Below, piece by piece: positions 25,260-34,477 of a stretch of 64,000 nucleotides of DNA (positions are counted from its first letter, which is position 1; each line of letters starts with the position of its first letter). This DNA comes from Blastopirellula sediminis (GTDB lineage Bacteria; Planctomycetota; Planctomycetia; Pirellulales; Pirellulaceae). The translations under genes were made by a program, and so were the position numbers. The stretch is taken from assembly GCF_020966755.1 (NCBI RefSeq), contig NZ_JAJKFT010000010.1, forward strand, positions 1,452,720 to 1,516,719. The letters run 5' to 3'. Under the pieces are notes generated by a model. It was given only the letters and a program-made list of their open reading frames with translations. It ran no database searches and had not been told where the DNA came from.

Positions 25260-27510
25260 AGGCGCCTCGCATTTCCATCGGTTGCAGCAGTACCCAGACG
25301 CAAGCGAGGAAGAAGAGAACCAGGAATGCGCCCCATGGTGCGAAGGTGCGGAGCGCCAACTGCGGCGTTTCTCGCTGAGCGATGCGATATGCGGCCCACA
25401 GCGAGAGACAGAGTCCGATATCGAGCAGTAGCAGCTCCAGCGGCAAAAGCCACGCGATGGAACTGGCCGTGCAGCAACTGCACTCGCCCCCGCCGATCAA
25501 AAAGTCGGTCGCCAGACGATCGTTCGCCATCCGCTCGGTCGCCCAGACAAGCGAATCGCCGCTGGTGAAGAAGTGAAACGTGTAATGGGCGGTCCACATG
25601 CCGAGGCCGAGCGGAACGAGCGCCGGCGCGAATCGCATTACCGTCGTTTGCCAGGAAGCGGTGGGTGACGTCGCTTTGCCAATCGCTTGCATCAGCAGCC
25701 AGGGAAGAGCGAGCAGACCCAAGAGCATACCAATTGTCACGACTGGCAATCGTCCCCAGCCAATCAGCTGCGTGAGCGACTCTTCCACGTTGACCATCGG
25801 CGCCGTCATCCAGGCCGCGTTCAACAGCGCCGCAAAGAAGAGGACTAAAATCAGCGCCGCCAGGTCGAAACGCTGCGAATACTTGCCGACGCCGGAACGC
25901 TGCTGATCGCTCACCAGATCGGCGCCGACGCGTAATTGCACCAGCGTGATGTTTTGATGGGGGCACGCGTCAGCGCAGTCGAGGCAAAACGTGCAATCGA
26001 GATTGCCTTGCTTCTTCGGGATGAAAAGGGAGAGTTGGCAGCCGGGGGAAGCGGCATTTCCGGCCAGGCAATCGCGAGTACGACAACCGGCGCAAACGTC
26101 GGTCGAACGAGCCGCAACCTGACTGGGAGAAACAAGCGACTGCACGAAATTGAACTGCCCGATCGGGCAGACGTATTTGCAAAACGGCGCGTTGGCGAAG
26201 AGGAGGTCGAACGCCAGCGCGACGACAAAAAAGCCAAGGATGATCCCGGCCGTCCAGGCGGGACGATCCCAGAGCGAAAACGCTTCGTACGCCCAGAAGA
26301 AGATCGCCAGCAGCACGACGGCGGGCCATTTGTTTTGTAGCGACTTGGGAAACGCGAAGTTGAGTTTCAGCCTTCGAGCGAATCCTCGCAGCGCCGTGAA
26401 CGGACAGACTGCACAGAAGAAGTTGCCGCCGACGATTAGCGTGATCACCAGGAGCGCTCGCCAATGAATCCACGGAGCGACGCCGGCCAGATTGAGCGGC
26501 GAGATCTGCGGACCGCTAAAGCCGTCGACGATAACAATCGCCGCTAGTCCAAACATCACCCACCGTAGCGTCACGCGTACGGCTCTTGGTTGCAATAGCG
26601 GCGCCCACAGCGACGTGCGTGGTCCAACTTGTTTTTGCGAGCGGTGGAAGACTGCGATCGGGCGATGACGTTCGCGCCTTCTCGCCGAAACGCGACCGCT
26701 CGACATCTGTTCGGCGACGATCCAGAAGAGCGCGGCGATGTAGGCGATGGAAGTTGGGATCCACATCATCGCGCCGGCGAGCGCCTGGTCTTCCAGCGGC
26801 GTGATGTTCCACAGGTTCGGTGCGGCGTCGTAATGCGGATAAAGGACCCGCGGCGAGAAGGACAAGATTCCGGAGAGGATCGTTCCCTGGACGCCGGCCA
26901 AGAAGAGATACGGAACTAACAGCCATCGCGAGTAGGTAACGCGATGCGGATAAGGTTGCATCACCGGATGCCAGAAGAGGAGCGACGCCGAGAGGAACAT
27001 CGCATGTTCGACTCGGTGCCAGAATTCGCTCTCGAGCGCCAGTTGATAGCAGCCTGGCGCATGCCAAATCCAAAGAGTCGCCGTATAGGCGATAAACGCG
27101 ATCTGCGGGCGAAAGAGCCAATCGAGCGCCATCCGTAAACTTCGCACGCGGGCGAAGGGGCGAACCCACTCGTCCCGGAACCACTTCGGCAAGCCGGCCA
27201 ACATTGGCAGCTCAGGCGAGCCGAGCCAGACCAGCGGCGGCGCGACCAACATCAAAAGCAAGTGCTGCGCCATGTGGAATTGCAGCGAGAAGGGCGCCAG
27301 CGCGTCGAGCGGCGATTGTAAGGCGAGAAAGATCGAGAGCAAAGCGCCAAGAAACGCGCTGAGCCGCCAAACCGGGAAGCGGGTGGAGCCTCGTTCCCGC
27401 AAGCGTCGCCAGCCGCGAACGTAGATCCAACCGCTCATGACGAGCGCGAAGAGAACGCCGGGCGAGAATTGCCACGAGCTTCCAATCGCACTCAGAAAGT
27501 CGGCGTTCAA
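25243..27510 (-). CDS. Fused CtaG-type oxidase assembly protein and polyferredoxin
   Basis: A 755-residue membrane protein starting at TTG in a TTGA overlap with the cytochrome b stop. Residues 1-270 match the caa3-type CtaG family (LQFHMAQHLLLMLVAPPL, WHRVEHAMFL, histidines in helices), associated with copper delivery to cytochrome oxidase. Residues about 340-530 are a NapH/Fer4_5-like unit: CAVCP at 366, CKYVCP at 444, a CAGC-4-C-9-C pattern at 473-491 and a CTFCLDCADACP 4Fe-4S binding loop at 506-517. Further helices follow, plus a CSCC motif. The fusion implies Fe-S redox chemistry coupled to oxidase assembly. Both halves are clear, the combined activity is not known. Confidence 0.85.
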   Translation of the reverse strand: MNADFLSAIGSSWQFSPGVLFALVMSGWIYVRGWRRLRERGSTRFPVWRLSAFLGALLSIFLALQSPLDALAPFSLQFHMAQHLLLMLVAPPLVWLGSPELPMLAGLPKWFRDEWVRPFARVRSLRMALDWLFRPQIAFIAYTATLWIWHAPGCYQLALESEFWHRVEHAMFLSASLLFWHPVMQPYPHRVTYSRWLLVPYLFLAGVQGTILSGILSFSPRVLYPHYDAAPNLWNITPLEDQALAGAMMWIPTSIAYIAALFWIVAEQMSSGRVSARRRERHRPIAVFHRSQKQVGPRTSLWAPLLQPRAVRVTLRWVMFGLAAIVIVDGFSGPQISPLNLAGVAPWIHWRALLVITLIVGGNFFCAVCPFTALRGFARRLKLNFAFPKSLQNKWPAVVLLAIFFWAYEAFSLWDRPAWTAGIILGFFVVALAFDLLFANAPFCKYVCPIGQFNFVQSLVSPSQVAARSTDVCAGCRTRDCLAGNAASPGCQLSLFIPKKQGNLDCTFCLDCADACPHQNITLVQLRVGADLVSDQQRSGVGKYSQRFDLAALILVLFFAALLNAAWMTAPMVNVEESLTQLIGWGRLPVVTIGMLLGLLALPWLLMQAIGKATSPTASWQTTVMRFAPALVPLGLGMWTAHYTFHFFTSGDSLVWATERMANDRLATDFLIGGGECSCCTASSIAWLLPLELLLLDIGLCLSLWAAYRIAQRETPQLALRTFAPWGAFLVLFFLACVWVLLQPMEMRGAYVAGL

Positions 27511-28988
27511 GGAGTCGCTTTGACGGCGGCGAGCGTCTCGGCCGGAGCGGAAGGAACGGCCGCCGGCGGCATTCCCTCGGGGCGCAACTTCACCAGGAAC
27601 GAGACCAGAGCTTCCACTTCGGCGCTGTTCATCTGCTGCGCGTAGGCCGGCATGTTGCCGCCCCCCTGGACGACCTGGCGAACCATCGCATCGGGATTCA
27701 TCCGGGAGCCGACGTCGGTCAGATCAGGACCGCGATGACCGCCAGAGCCTTCGAGGGCGTGACAGTTGCGGCAGCATTTGTTCTGGAAGACGATCGCCCC
27801 TTGCAGTTCGAGCGGCGTCAGTTTTTGCACGATGTTTTCGGGAACCGGGGCGTCACTCCAGGCCTGCATGTCAGGCGACCAAGGAGAAGTGGCGCCATAC
27901 CAGCCCAGGATCATCAGCGTCACGAATGAGACCAGCACCGTCAGGACGGCGACAGGGCGGCGGCGTGCGCTCCGTTCTCCCGTGCCAGCGACAAACGGAA
28001 CCGCCAACAGCGCGCCTAATCCGATCACCGGCAAGCCGAGCATCAGGAAGGTTTCCATCGACGGCGGCGAGAGCGCGGCGAGCGCAAAGATCGGCAGGAA
28101 GTACCAGTCGGGACGGGGCTCGGCGTGAATCAACGTGGGGTCAGGAATTTCGCCGGGACCCTTGGGACCGAAGACCACCGCCAAGCCGACCACGATTAAT
28201 ACCGCCATGGCGCAGGCGACGCCGTCGCGATAGAGAGCATGCGGAAAGAAGGGGATCCCTTTTTCGAGCAGCTGTTCGTATTGCTCGTGGTAGGTCGCTT
28301 TGTCGACCGGCTCGCCGGGAGTCGGCGGTTCCGAGATCCCACGCTTCACCACCAGGTACAGGTGAACCGCCAACAGCGAGAACAACAGGCCCGGCAAGAT
28401 GAAAACGTGGAGCGTGAAAAAGCGGCTGAGCGTTTCGCTGCCGATGTACTCGCCGCCGAGAATGAAATGGACGATCGATGGGCCAAGCCAGGGAACGCGT
28501 CCCGCAGCGGCGACCGCCACGCTGACGCCCCAGTACGAGTCGCCGTCGTAACGGAGGACCTGACCAGTGAAGGCCAGACCCAGCGTCATCGCCAACAGGC
28601 CAACGCCGACCAACCAGGTCAGTTCGCGCGGGTACTTGAAGGCGCCCATCAGAAAGACTTGCGACATGTGGACGAAGAGCATCACCACCATGCCGGTCGC
28701 CGACCAGTAGTGGATTGCCCGCATCAGCCAACCGAACGGCGCTTCGTAGTTCAGGTATTCGAGACTCGCGTAGGCGTCTTCGGCGGTCGGTTGATAGACC
28801 ATCGCCAAACAGATGCCGGTCACGATTTGCAGCATCAGAAAGGTGAGGGTCATGCTGCCAAAGACGTACCACCAGCCGACCGGCTTGGCGAGCGCCGCCG
28901 GAACCGGGTGACGCATCACCGGCCAGAGCGAATCGCGCAGCTCGAGCCGATGTTCGAGCCAGTCCCAGATTTGCTTGATCGTGTTCAT
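27507..28988 (-). CDS. Cytochrome b with C-terminal cytochrome c domain
   Basis: A 493-residue subunit of a quinol:cytochrome c oxidoreductase. The N-terminal cytochrome b block has helix histidines in RAIHYWSATGMVVMLFVHM and FTLHVFILPGLLFSLLAVH for the two b haems, and DSYWGVSVAVAAAGRVPWLG near the quinol site. PDWYFLP marks the C-terminal helix block. Residues about 395-470 form a c-type haem domain with CRNCH and a later Met ligand candidate in GGNMPAY. Such b-c fusions occur in menaquinol-type complexes. The Rieske gene is 12 bp upstream and the CtaG fusion overlaps its end. Confidence 0.92.
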   Translation of the reverse strand: MNTIKQIWDWLEHRLELRDSLWPVMRHPVPAALAKPVGWWYVFGSMTLTFLMLQIVTGICLAMVYQPTAEDAYASLEYLNYEAPFGWLMRAIHYWSATGMVVMLFVHMSQVFLMGAFKYPRELTWLVGVGLLAMTLGLAFTGQVLRYDGDSYWGVSVAVAAAGRVPWLGPSIVHFILGGEYIGSETLSRFFTLHVFILPGLLFSLLAVHLYLVVKRGISEPPTPGEPVDKATYHEQYEQLLEKGIPFFPHALYRDGVACAMAVLIVVGLAVVFGPKGPGEIPDPTLIHAEPRPDWYFLPIFALAALSPPSMETFLMLGLPVIGLGALLAVPFVAGTGERSARRRPVAVLTVLVSFVTLMILGWYGATSPWSPDMQAWSDAPVPENIVQKLTPLELQGAIVFQNKCCRNCHALEGSGGHRGPDLTDVGSRMNPDAMVRQVVQGGGNMPAYAQQMNSAEVEALVSFLVKLRPEGMPPAAVPSAPAETLAAVKATP

Positions 28989-29000
28989 GCGACTTACGCG

Positions 29001-29519
29001 TTAACCAGGTTGCTGAAGGGTCGGCAGGTGTCCCAGCTTCACCAGCAGGTCCCCTTTTTCCAGGCGATGTTCGTACTGATAAAGTCCCCGCGGCGGCGGC
29101 CCCGACGCGTGCGAGCCGTCTTCGTAAAAAACGCCGCCGTGACAAGGGCACATGAACAGCCCCGCGTCAGCCAGCCAATTGACGGGGCAGCCGAGATGCG
29201 TGCAGTTAACGGCGAAGATCTGGAAGGTCGCTTCATCGGCGCGGCGCACGTAGATCGCGATCTTGCCGGCGTCGCCGTCACCCAGGCCATGCAGCGGGTT
29301 TTGCAAGTCGACCAGACGCGTCTGTCCGACCGGGAAGTCTTCGACTTTGCCGGCGGTCGTCCATTGGTCATCCCGTTTGCGCAGCGGACCGAGCAGGAAG
29401 CCGACGATCGGAATTCCGGCGGCTGCAGTCGCCAGACTTCCCAGGAGGATGGCGCTCCACTTCAGCAGGCCGCGACGTTCTTCGTCGGGAGGATTCGAGT
29501 TGGATGTCGAGTGCGTCAT
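29001..29519 (-). CDS. Rieske 2Fe-2S protein of the bc-type complex
   Basis: A 172-residue protein from ATG 29519. An N-terminal RR motif precedes a single helix (about 20-45), consistent with Tat-dependent export and membrane anchoring. The Rieske cluster site is CTHLGC (Cys106, His108, Cys111) and CPCHGG (Cys124, Cys126, His127): two Cys and two His bind the cluster, the other two Cys form the usual disulfide. It passes electrons from quinol to the c-type haems. It sits between the dihaem cytochrome c and the cytochrome b gene, the order seen in qcrCAB. Confidence 0.92.
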   Translation of the reverse strand: MTHSTSNSNPPDEERRGLLKWSAILLGSLATAAAGIPIVGFLLGPLRKRDDQWTTAGKVEDFPVGQTRLVDLQNPLHGLGDGDAGKIAIYVRRADEATFQIFAVNCTHLGCPVNWLADAGLFMCPCHGGVFYEDGSHASGPPPRGLYQYEHRLEKGDLLVKLGHLPTLQQPG

Positions 29520-29525
29520 GATCAA

Positions 29526-30281
29526 TCAGTTGGCGGTTTCTTGTTCCACTTCGCGCTCCGTGGCGGCAGCGGTCGGCTTTTGCAGCGAGCGAACGTAGGC
29601 GGCGATGTCGGAAATCTGCTCCGAGGTGAACGGCTCGCCGGTATGCGAATGTTTTCCGGTCGTCGTGAAGTCGGGCATTTTCAGATCAGGGCGACCGGTG
29701 ATGATCAAACGGCGGAGGACGATGTCGCTCATCAAGCGAGCGAGCGCCGGATCGTCGAGCGGCCCGGCCTCCTCTTTCTCGCCAACGCCGGCGTCGCCGT
29801 GACACTTGGCGCAGGAGGTTTCGAACAACTCTTCGCCGGTTTTCACGTTCGCCGTTTTCAAGCCGGCCGGATCCTCGACCGAAACTTGATACGGAGGAAG
29901 GTTGCTCGAAGAGACTGCGTTCGGTTTCCAGGTCTCGCGAATTCCAGCGACCATGATTTGCACCTGGTCGGCGGTGAGCGCGCCACCTTGGCTCTTTTCA
30001 AACGCCGGCATCAGTGTGCCGGGGCGGCCGTTGGCGATCGTCTGGTGCAACTGTTCGTCGCTGACGATCACTTGGAACAGAGGATCGTCGAGCGGCGGCG
30101 CGGGGCCGAGTTTGCCTGCGGCGCCGTGACAGCCGGAGCAGTTGGTCTGGAAGAGCTGAACGAAATCGGTGACGTCTTCGGGACGAACGAAACGATCGGC
30201 CGGGTCGGGCTTGCCGCAGCCGACCAGCAGCGCGGCGAACAGCAGCGTCGCGAAAGGAGCGTAGGCGTTCGTTCTAGCCAT
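29526..30281 (-). CDS. Dihaem c-type cytochrome lipoprotein
   Basis: A 251-residue exported lipoprotein with lipobox LVGC (Cys22) and two cytochrome c domains: CSGCH at 48-52 and CAKCH at 157-161, each with later Met candidates (LMPAF, MPDF). It probably takes electrons from the Rieske protein and relays them towards the oxidase, like QcrC of actinobacteria, which also has two c-haem domains but a membrane helix instead of a lipid anchor. Its start overlaps the end of the upstream membrane-protein gene by 8 bp. Confidence 0.88.
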   Translation of the reverse strand: MARTNAYAPFATLLFAALLVGCGKPDPADRFVRPEDVTDFVQLFQTNCSGCHGAAGKLGPAPPLDDPLFQVIVSDEQLHQTIANGRPGTLMPAFEKSQGGALTADQVQIMVAGIRETWKPNAVSSSNLPPYQVSVEDPAGLKTANVKTGEELFETSCAKCHGDAGVGEKEEAGPLDDPALARLMSDIVLRRLIITGRPDLKMPDFTTTGKHSHTGEPFTSEQISDIAAYVRSLQKPTAAATEREVEQETAN

Positions 30282-31095
30282 CGTGCGACTCCCGATTGGT
30301 CGCGGGGGTCAGACTCTGGGCCGAGATTTTCTCGGATCGTACGACCACCAATCCCATGACGATGCCAAAGGCGAACTGCGATGCGATAAACCAGGGCCAG
30401 CTGACGTATTGGCTCATGACTGGGTTCAGGACGCCCATGAAGGCGTAGATGAAAGCGGACCAGAGAAGCGGACCAACGACGCCGCCCCAAAAGACCGGCG
30501 AACTCGGAAGCGTCGGTAACAGCACGCCAAAGAAGAGGCCGACCATCAGCGACGTCGCCAAATGGATCACGACGCCGATGATTAGCGCCGCCAGACTGAA
30601 CTGGGCGAGTTCGGCGATGGTGTTGTCGGCGAAGTCCGGCAAGATCATTGCGGCGAGCAGGTTGATCGGGTACCAAAAGCCTCGTCCGCTGAACAAACCG
30701 TACATCGACGCGACGACCGCCATCACGGCGCCGCCGGCGAGTCCGCCTTTGATGCCGGCTGAATAGGGATGGACCTTTTCCGGCAGTTCGAGACGTTGTC
30801 CCGGCGTCGCCGCGAGAACTCGCTTGTGCGAAGGTTTTATCGGTTTGGCTCGTAGCTCCGGCGCGACCAAGGGCTCTTCGACTTCCGCTTCCTCGGTAAG
30901 AAGTTGGCCGAACCAGCCGTAGAGAGAGGTGATGATGATGCCGAGGCCAACCAGCGAGAAGATCATGTTGGTCGGAATACCGAGTGCGAGCAGTCCAACG
31001 CCGGCGGCCAAGACCATCGGCCATGCGGTCGGACGCGGCATCGCGATCGTTTCGGGATGCGGCGAGGTTTCGGAATTGGAAGAGGACTCAGTCAT
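30274..31095 (-). CDS. Membrane protein of the cytochrome oxidase cluster
   Basis: A 273-residue protein of unknown family. The first 70 residues form a helical hairpin (about 26-62) reminiscent of small oxidase subunits such as subunit IV/CtaF. After a charged linker the second part has about five helices rich in Gly and Ala (GIKGGLAGGAVMAVVASMYGLF and later). No haem, copper or quinone ligands are evident. Its place between coxC and the dihaem cytochrome, in tight order, suggests a structural subunit or an assembly factor of the reductase-oxidase chain. This is inference. Confidence 0.7.
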   Translation of the reverse strand: MTESSSNSETSPHPETIAMPRPTAWPMVLAAGVGLLALGIPTNMIFSLVGLGIIITSLYGWFGQLLTEEAEVEEPLVAPELRAKPIKPSHKRVLAATPGQRLELPEKVHPYSAGIKGGLAGGAVMAVVASMYGLFSGRGFWYPINLLAAMILPDFADNTIAELAQFSLAALIIGVVIHLATSLMVGLFFGVLLPTLPSSPVFWGGVVGPLLWSAFIYAFMGVLNPVMSQYVSWPWFIASQFAFGIVMGLVVVRSEKISAQSLTPATNRESHDG

Positions 31096-31104
31096 GGCGG
31101 CTTG

Positions 31105-31716
31105 TTACGTTCCCATCCAATAAACGACGCCGAAAATCACGATCCAGACCGCATCGACAAAGTGCCAATACCAAGAGACGAGTTCCGGAGCTTCGCTCTT
31201 TGCAGAGAAGCGACCGGCCCGTTCCAGGCAAGTGATGATCGTCAGCAAGACCAGACCGATCGTGACGTGAAACGCGTGGAAGCCGATCAACGTGAAGAAC
31301 GTCGTTCCGAACAGATTGCGACTGATCGTCAGACCGTCCTTGTAGATCAGCTCTTCCCATTCGTAGGCGGTGCCGACCAAAAACATCACGCCGAGCGCGA
31401 TCGTCACGAACATCCAAACGCTAAACCCGCCAAGGCTGTTCGCTTTGCGGCTGTTCATCGCCAACATGATTGTGCCGCTACTGCCGAGCAGAAACGCGCT
31501 ATTGATCACGGCGCGCGTCAAGCTGAGCGATTCGGCCGGGGTCGGACCGCTTTGATCCTGACCAAGGTAGATCAAATAGGAGACGACCAACGTGCTGAAG
31601 AACGCCGCTTCGGAGCAGAGGAACGCCGCCATTCCGACCTGCGCAGTCGTCAGCGGAAATTCACTGCTTTCGACCGGCGGTAGTTCAAGGGCTTCGTCGG
31701 CGGTTGACTTACTCAT
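31105..31716 (-). CDS. Cytochrome c oxidase subunit III
   Basis: A 203-residue protein with five predicted helices, as in short bacterial CoxC/CtaE. FLCSEAAFFSTLVVSYLIY, the IGFHAFHVTIGLVLL helix and the ending SWYWHFVDAVWIVIFGVVYW are hallmarks of subunit III. It stabilises subunit I and has no metal centre. Its start overlaps the 3' end of coxA by 8 bp (31709-31716), so the two are probably translated together. Confidence 0.93.
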   Translation of the reverse strand: MSKSTADEALELPPVESSEFPLTTAQVGMAAFLCSEAAFFSTLVVSYLIYLGQDQSGPTPAESLSLTRAVINSAFLLGSSGTIMLAMNSRKANSLGGFSVWMFVTIALGVMFLVGTAYEWEELIYKDGLTISRNLFGTTFFTLIGFHAFHVTIGLVLLTIITCLERAGRFSAKSEAPELVSWYWHFVDAVWIVIFGVVYWMGT

Positions 31717-33373
31717 ATTTCCAGTCCGGGTCTTCCGGATGTTTCAGATCCCAAAGCGGACGCCGGCTGCGGACCGCGAGGATTTGTTCAAAGTTGTACG
31801 ACGGCGGTGGACTGCTGGTCGCCCATTCCAGCGTCCATGCGTCCCACGGATCGTCTCCTGCTTTTTTGCCTGAGCGAAGCGAGACGGCGATGTTGATAAA
31901 GAAGAAGAGAATGCCGAAGCCCATGATGAAGGCGCCGACCGTCGAAACCTGATTCCAGAACTCCCAGCCTTGTCCCGCCTGGTAGGTGTAAACGCGGCGC
32001 GGCATGCCGAGGATGCCGGAGATATGCATCGGCCCGAACAGCAGATTGAACCCGATGAAGAGGAGCCAGAAGTGCCAGAGGCCGAGCTTCTCACTGAGCA
32101 TTTTGCCGGTCGCTTTCGGGAACCAGTAGTAGCAGCCTCCCATCAGCGCGAACAAGCTGCCGCCGAAGAGCACGTAGTGGAAGTGGGCGACCAGGAAGTA
32201 ACTGTCCGAGACTTGCCAGTCGACGGGAACGGTCGCCAGCATGATGCCGGTCAAACCGCCGATCAAAAACATGCTGAGGAAACCGAGGGCGAACAACATC
32301 GGCGTGCGCATCTGCAACCGACCGCCGTAGAGAGTCGCCGTCCAGTTGAAGACTTTGATGCCGGTCGGGATCGCGATCAAAAAGCTCGCGGCTGAAAAAT
32401 AGGCGTCGAGCCGATCATCCAAGCCAACCGTGAACATGTGATGCGCCCAAACGCCCAGGCTGATCAAACCGATCGCCGCGGTCGCCGCCGCCATCGACGC
32501 GTAGCCGAAGATCACCTTGCGAGAGAAGACCGGGATGATCTCGGAGATGATGCCGAACGCCGGCAACACCATGATGTAAACCTCGGGATGCCCGAAGAAC
32601 CAGAACAAGTGTTGCCAGAGCAGCGCCGAACCGCCGCTTTGCGGATCAAAGAAGTGCGCCCCGGCATACCGATCAAGGATCAGCATGATCTGCGCCGCCG
32701 TCAGTGGAGGAAACGCGACCAGAATCAGCCATGCGTCGATCAACATCATCCAAACGAACAAAGGAACCTGATTCAGCTTCATGCCGGGAGCCCGCATCGT
32801 CAGGATGGTGGCGACCAGATTGACGGCGAAGGTCAGGGCGCCAACGCCGCTGACCGAAGTTCCCAAGATCCAGTAGTCGACGGCGCCGCCGCGTGCGTAC
32901 GCCGGCGAAGTGAGAGGAGCGTAAGCGAACCAGCCGACGTCCGGCGCCGAACCGAGTCCGTAGAGCGCGTCGCCGGTAAAGTAGCAGGTGTAAAGGATGC
33001 AGCCGCCAAAGAGCGAGAGCCAGAAGCCGAGCGCGTTCAAACGCGGAAAGGCGACGTCGCGGCAACCGATCATCAGCGGCACCAGGTAATTGGCGATGCC
33101 GGTCAGCATCGGCATCACGACGAAGAAGATCATCGTCGTGCCGTGCATCGTAAAGAGCTGGTTGAAGGTGTCCGGGCCGATCAGCGTGTTGTCGGGAACC
33201 CACAGCTGCATCCGGATCAGCAGCGCTTCAATACCGCCAACCACCATGAAGAAGAAGCTCATCAGGATGTACATAATCCCGATGCGCTTGTGGTCGACCG
33301 TGGTGACCCAACCGTGCAGTTGCGTGACCAGCGGCGACGATGCGCTCGATTGTCCTGATTCGGCGATCGCCAT
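31709..33373 (-). CDS. Cytochrome c oxidase subunit I
   Basis: A 554-residue catalytic subunit starting at ATG 33373, two bases past the coxB stop (the frame stays open upstream inside coxB, but that part is antisense-like and basic). Metal-site motifs are FTMHGTTMIFF (haem a ligand), LFWFFGHPEVYIMVLP (Cu-B His with the Glu and Tyr of the K/D region), VWAHHMFTVG (Cu-B His pair) and VAHFHYVLFGG (haem a and a3 ligands). The GHPEVYI sequence supports a haem-copper type A oxidase. It reduces oxygen to water while pumping protons. Confidence 0.96.
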   Translation of the reverse strand: MAIAESGQSSASSPLVTQLHGWVTTVDHKRIGIMYILMSFFFMVVGGIEALLIRMQLWVPDNTLIGPDTFNQLFTMHGTTMIFFVVMPMLTGIANYLVPLMIGCRDVAFPRLNALGFWLSLFGGCILYTCYFTGDALYGLGSAPDVGWFAYAPLTSPAYARGGAVDYWILGTSVSGVGALTFAVNLVATILTMRAPGMKLNQVPLFVWMMLIDAWLILVAFPPLTAAQIMLILDRYAGAHFFDPQSGGSALLWQHLFWFFGHPEVYIMVLPAFGIISEIIPVFSRKVIFGYASMAAATAAIGLISLGVWAHHMFTVGLDDRLDAYFSAASFLIAIPTGIKVFNWTATLYGGRLQMRTPMLFALGFLSMFLIGGLTGIMLATVPVDWQVSDSYFLVAHFHYVLFGGSLFALMGGCYYWFPKATGKMLSEKLGLWHFWLLFIGFNLLFGPMHISGILGMPRRVYTYQAGQGWEFWNQVSTVGAFIMGFGILFFFINIAVSLRSGKKAGDDPWDAWTLEWATSSPPPSYNFEQILAVRSRRPLWDLKHPEDPDWKYE

Positions 33374-33375
33374 GG

Positions 33376-34434
33376 TTATTCCAACGTCATCAAATAATCG
33401 ACCAACTGTTTCACTTCCGTCGGGCTGAGCCGCATGTTCGGCATCCGACTGCCGGGCTTCGCGTGATCGGGATCGGCCAACCAATCGGAGAGGTTTTCGC
33501 GATTGTTTTCGAGTACGCCGGCGGCGATCGTCTCGCGACTCATTAGATGGGTCAGGTCGGGGCCAAACTTGCCGACGGCCGGCTCGCCGCGAATCGTGTG
33601 GCAATTGGCGCAGGCTTGATCCATAAAGATCTGGCGGCCTGCTTCGACTCCCGGAGCGACCACGGCAGGACGCTTTTGGTTTTCGATCCACTTCTCAAAC
33701 TCCGCCATCTCAACTGCGTTGACGCGGATCAGCATCCGGGCATGTTGGGTGCCGCAGTATTCGGCGCAGCGTCCTTCGTACAAGCCGGGGGTATCGGCCT
33801 GAAGTCGCATGCGGTTGGTTTGTCCCGGGACCAGGTCGGTCTTGCCGGCCAATTTCGGGATCCAGAAGCTATGAATGACGTCGGCCGATTCCAGTTGCAG
33901 ATAGACCGGCTTTTCGGCGTCGACTTCCGAGCTGGGAATGACCAACTCATTGGCGGTCGTGAATCCGTAGTCAGGATATTCAAATTCCCACCACCACTGA
34001 TGACCGACGGCTCGCACGCGAATCACTCCGGCTTCCGGCGGATCGGATCGCATCGCAATCACCGAGCGAATCACCACCAGGCTGAGAACAAAAACGATCA
34101 GCGTGGGAGCCAGCGTCCAGGCAATTTCAATCGGCTGACTGCCGTAAATCTGCGGCGGTTCGGTATCGTCGCGCGGTGCGCCAGGAGGATCGCGAAAGCG
34201 GACAATGAAGTAGGCGAGCGCCCCGCCGACCAAGAGAAAAATGATCGCTGAGATCGCCAGAACCAGGTAGAACAGCTCGCGGATTTCAGCGGCGTCTGGG
34301 CTCGACGGATTGAACATGTCGGGCGATTGCGCCGTCGCCAACAGCGGACAGCAAGCGACAAGGGCCAAAGCAAGAGGCCAGCGCATCATGCCGTAGCATG
34401 TCTGGCGAAATCTTCCCTTGCGCAATTCTCGCAT
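33376..34434 (-). CDS. Cytochrome c oxidase subunit II with fused cytochrome c domain
   Basis: A protein of up to 352 residues; Met at 34389 is an alternative start, but GGAAAAGG precedes 34434. A signal peptide (ending ATAQ) is followed by two helices (about 52-75 and 105-125). The Cu-A domain has GHQWWWEFEYP and CAEYCGTQHARM, giving the two Cys, His and Met ligands. A C-terminal cytochrome c domain has CANCH (about residues 275-279) and a late Met in GSRMPNMRLS. Electrons enter through this haem and then Cu-A. It is the first gene of the ten-gene respiratory cluster. Confidence 0.94.
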   Translation of the reverse strand: MRELRKGRFRQTCYGMMRWPLALALVACCPLLATAQSPDMFNPSSPDAAEIRELFYLVLAISAIIFLLVGGALAYFIVRFRDPPGAPRDDTEPPQIYGSQPIEIAWTLAPTLIVFVLSLVVIRSVIAMRSDPPEAGVIRVRAVGHQWWWEFEYPDYGFTTANELVIPSSEVDAEKPVYLQLESADVIHSFWIPKLAGKTDLVPGQTNRMRLQADTPGLYEGRCAEYCGTQHARMLIRVNAVEMAEFEKWIENQKRPAVVAPGVEAGRQIFMDQACANCHTIRGEPAVGKFGPDLTHLMSRETIAAGVLENNRENLSDWLADPDHAKPGSRMPNMRLSPTEVKQLVDYLMTLE

Positions 34435-34477
34435 TCGCCTTTTCCAATCGGTTGCAGTCGTCCATGGTGAGCATCGT

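Noticed and set aside
28239-30359. 706-codon plus-strand open frame across the cytochrome b, Rieske and cytochrome c genes
   Set aside because: All three minus-strand genes have intact haem and Fe-S motifs, and the antisense translation is rich in Arg and Gln with no recognisable domain.
33374-33691. N-terminal extension of coxA upstream of ATG 33373
   Set aside because: The extension overlaps the coxB gene, consists mostly of Arg and Ser, and subunit I proteins normally start close to the first helix as with 33373.
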